Positions 62,953-64,000 of a stretch of DNA of 64,000 nucleotides are shown here, in pieces (position 1 is the first letter of the stretch; the number at the start of each line of letters is the position of its first letter). The DNA is from Arcobacter sp. CECT 8986 (GTDB lineage: Bacteria; Campylobacterota; Campylobacteria; Campylobacterales; Arcobacteraceae). The translations under genes and the position numbers were made by a program. The notes below the pieces were generated by a model. The model saw only the letters and a program-made list of their open reading frames with translations, did no database searches and was not told where the DNA came from. The stretch covers positions 1 to 64,000 of the forward strand of contig NZ_PDKG01000005.1 of the NCBI RefSeq assembly GCF_004116725.1. The letters are read 5' to 3'.

Positions 62953-64000
62953 ATGGATAAAAAAAGACAACTACTTTTTAATTCAAATAATTTTTTATTA
63001 GCTACTTCTTTATGCTTTGATTATGTTTTAAAAAATCAAAAGAAAATACCTTTGGGATATTTAAAAAGAGTGACTTATATAAGTTTAAATATTGCACTTA
63101 AATTGGGTTTTTCTAGTAAAGAATTAGCAGATTTATGTTCATATTGTTTAAGTAGTAATATTGCTCTTAATATAAGTGAAGATGAAAAAACTTTATGTGA
63201 AAATAGTTCTAAAATTGTTGAAAACTTTGAGTTTTTGACAAAACAACAAGATGTTCTTTTATATCAAAAAGAGCATTTTGATGGAACTGGATTATTTAAT
63301 AAAGTTGGCGAAGAGATACCTCTATTTTCTCAGATAATATTTTTATCAACAAAATTAAATGAAAAATTTGATTTTTCTACATTTGATGAAGAGATAAAAC
63401 AACAAGCAATTTTTTTTGTAAAAGACAATAAAAATACTCTTTTTAGTTCAAAAATAGTAGATACTTTCTTAGAACTTTGTACATCAACTTCTTTTTGGTT
63501 AGATTTAGAAGATGAAAATGATATTTTGATGTTTATTTATAATACTTTAGAAGATTTTACAGCACCAATGGATTTTGAGAATATATTAAAAATAACTCGA
63601 AGTATTTCAAAAATAGAAAATTCTAATAGCAAATTGGTTGAGTATATTGATAGTATGAGTGAATATTATGGATTTGACCATAAAGACAAATATACTCTAA
63701 AAATTGCAGGAAGTCTTTGTAAAATTGGGAAATTAATAATAAAAAAAGAGTTGTTAGAAAAAAAAGAGCCTTTAAATAAAAATGAAATTGAGAAGATAAA
63801 AACATATCCATACTACACAAAAAAAATCCTGTCAAATATCATAGGATTTAATGATATTATGCAATGGGCTATTAAAATTCAAGAAAGATTAGATGCAAGT
63901 GGATATATATATTCCCTTGATGCAAAAAGTCTGAGTTTAAAAGATAGATTACTTATAAACTTAGCTATTTATGATGCTTTAACTCAAGATAAAACTTATA
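62953..64000 (+). CDS. Tandem degenerate HD-GYP-like protein (3' end outside window)
   Basis: An open frame starts at ATG 62953, one base after the hydrolase stop, and runs off the window after 349 codons. It contains two HD-GYP-like units: the first has YLKRVTYISLNIALKLGF, then KEHFDGTGLF; the second has VEYIDSMSEYYGFDHKD, LCKIGKLIIKKELLEKKEPLN, QERLDASGYIYSLDAKSL and YDALTQDKTY. The metal-binding His-Asp pair is missing in both (for example SSNIAL and SLCKIGKL), so c-di-GMP hydrolysis is doubtful. It may bind c-di-GMP or act as a scaffold. It is absent from simple open-frame lists because it has no stop in the window. Confidence 0.82.
   Translation, partial: MDKKRQLLFNSNNFLLATSLCFDYVLKNQKKIPLGYLKRVTYISLNIALKLGFSSKELADLCSYCLSSNIALNISEDEKTLCENSSKIVENFEFLTKQQDVLLYQKEHFDGTGLFNKVGEEIPLFSQIIFLSTKLNEKFDFSTFDEEIKQQAIFFVKDNKNTLFSSKIVDTFLELCTSTSFWLDLEDENDILMFIYNTLEDFTAPMDFENILKITRSISKIENSNSKLVEYIDSMSEYYGFDHKDKYTLKIAGSLCKIGKLIIKKELLEKKEPLNKNEIEKIKTYPYYTKKILSNIIGFNDIMQWAIKIQERLDASGYIYSLDAKSLSLKDRLLINLAIYDALTQDKTY

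Overview
The window is very AT-rich chromosomal DNA of a member of the Campylobacterota, most probably the Arcobacter group. Three things support this: codon use and T-rich promoters ending in TATAAT; gene orders known from Campylobacter and Helicobacter (nfu-hypothetical-murE; rpsB-tsf-ABC ATPase-acidic protein-gmk; ccoI-ccoS); and an Arcobacter-type pairing of a fused ureAB urease with a single soxCDXYZAB cluster. I see no insertion sequence, prophage, integrase or CRISPR array. Species assignment is inference.

Layout. 1-291: four minus-strand tRNAs (transcribed Lys, Glu, Val, Asp; Asp cut by the window edge) behind a perfect-consensus promoter. 332-7616: pncC, mqo, then ileS, a 35-residue membrane peptide, nfu, a conserved helical protein and murE. 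7613-11574: a minus-strand MoxR/DUF58/VWA operon. 11693-16250: an MltC-like lytic transglycosylase and a ProVWX-type betaine transporter whose ATPase has no standard start codon. 16320-20413: rpsB with a pseudoknot-like leader, tsf, a LolD-like ATPase, an acidic protein and gmk. 20415-34149: a c-di-GMP response regulator, ccoI-ccoS, a small cytochrome c, an orphan ATPase, hemH, an AMMECR1 protein, an ElyC-like protein, a ZnuCB-type transporter, cvfB, tpx, an NnrS-like protein and msrPQ.

34132-48872 is a nitrogen-acquisition block. A response regulator, a soluble sensor kinase and a large hybrid kinase precede urtABCDE (ATP-driven urea uptake) and ureD-ureAB-ureC-ureE-ureF-ureG (nickel urease and its maturation factors). 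Urea imported by Urt would be hydrolysed to ammonia and CO2 by the urease. No ureI channel gene is seen. Three helically phased CAACACT repeats sit in front of the urtA promoter, and a three-hairpin element separates urtD from urtE.

48873-49240 holds the most unusual feature: two tandem, diverged copies of a small non-coding RNA gene. Each has the same TTAAC-rich upstream array, a -10 box, a GGA-loop hairpin, a variable second hairpin, an identical CU-rich single-stranded segment and an intrinsic terminator. 49310-52765 carries a UvrD-type helicase and a diguanylate cyclase.

53204-62951 is a thiosulfate-oxidation island: soxC, soxD, soxX, soxY, soxZ, soxA, a lipoprotein, a rhodanese and soxB, then a periplasmic thioredoxin-like protein, a MOSC protein, an exported DsrE-like protein and an exported alpha/beta hydrolase. 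SoxYZ carries the sulfur substrate, SoxAX loads it, SoxB releases sulfate and SoxCD oxidises the bound sulfane sulfur. The window ends inside a gene for tandem degenerate HD-GYP-like domains. Together the genes describe a microaerobic sulfur-oxidising bacterium that uses urea as a nitrogen source and relies heavily on two-component and c-di-GMP signalling.
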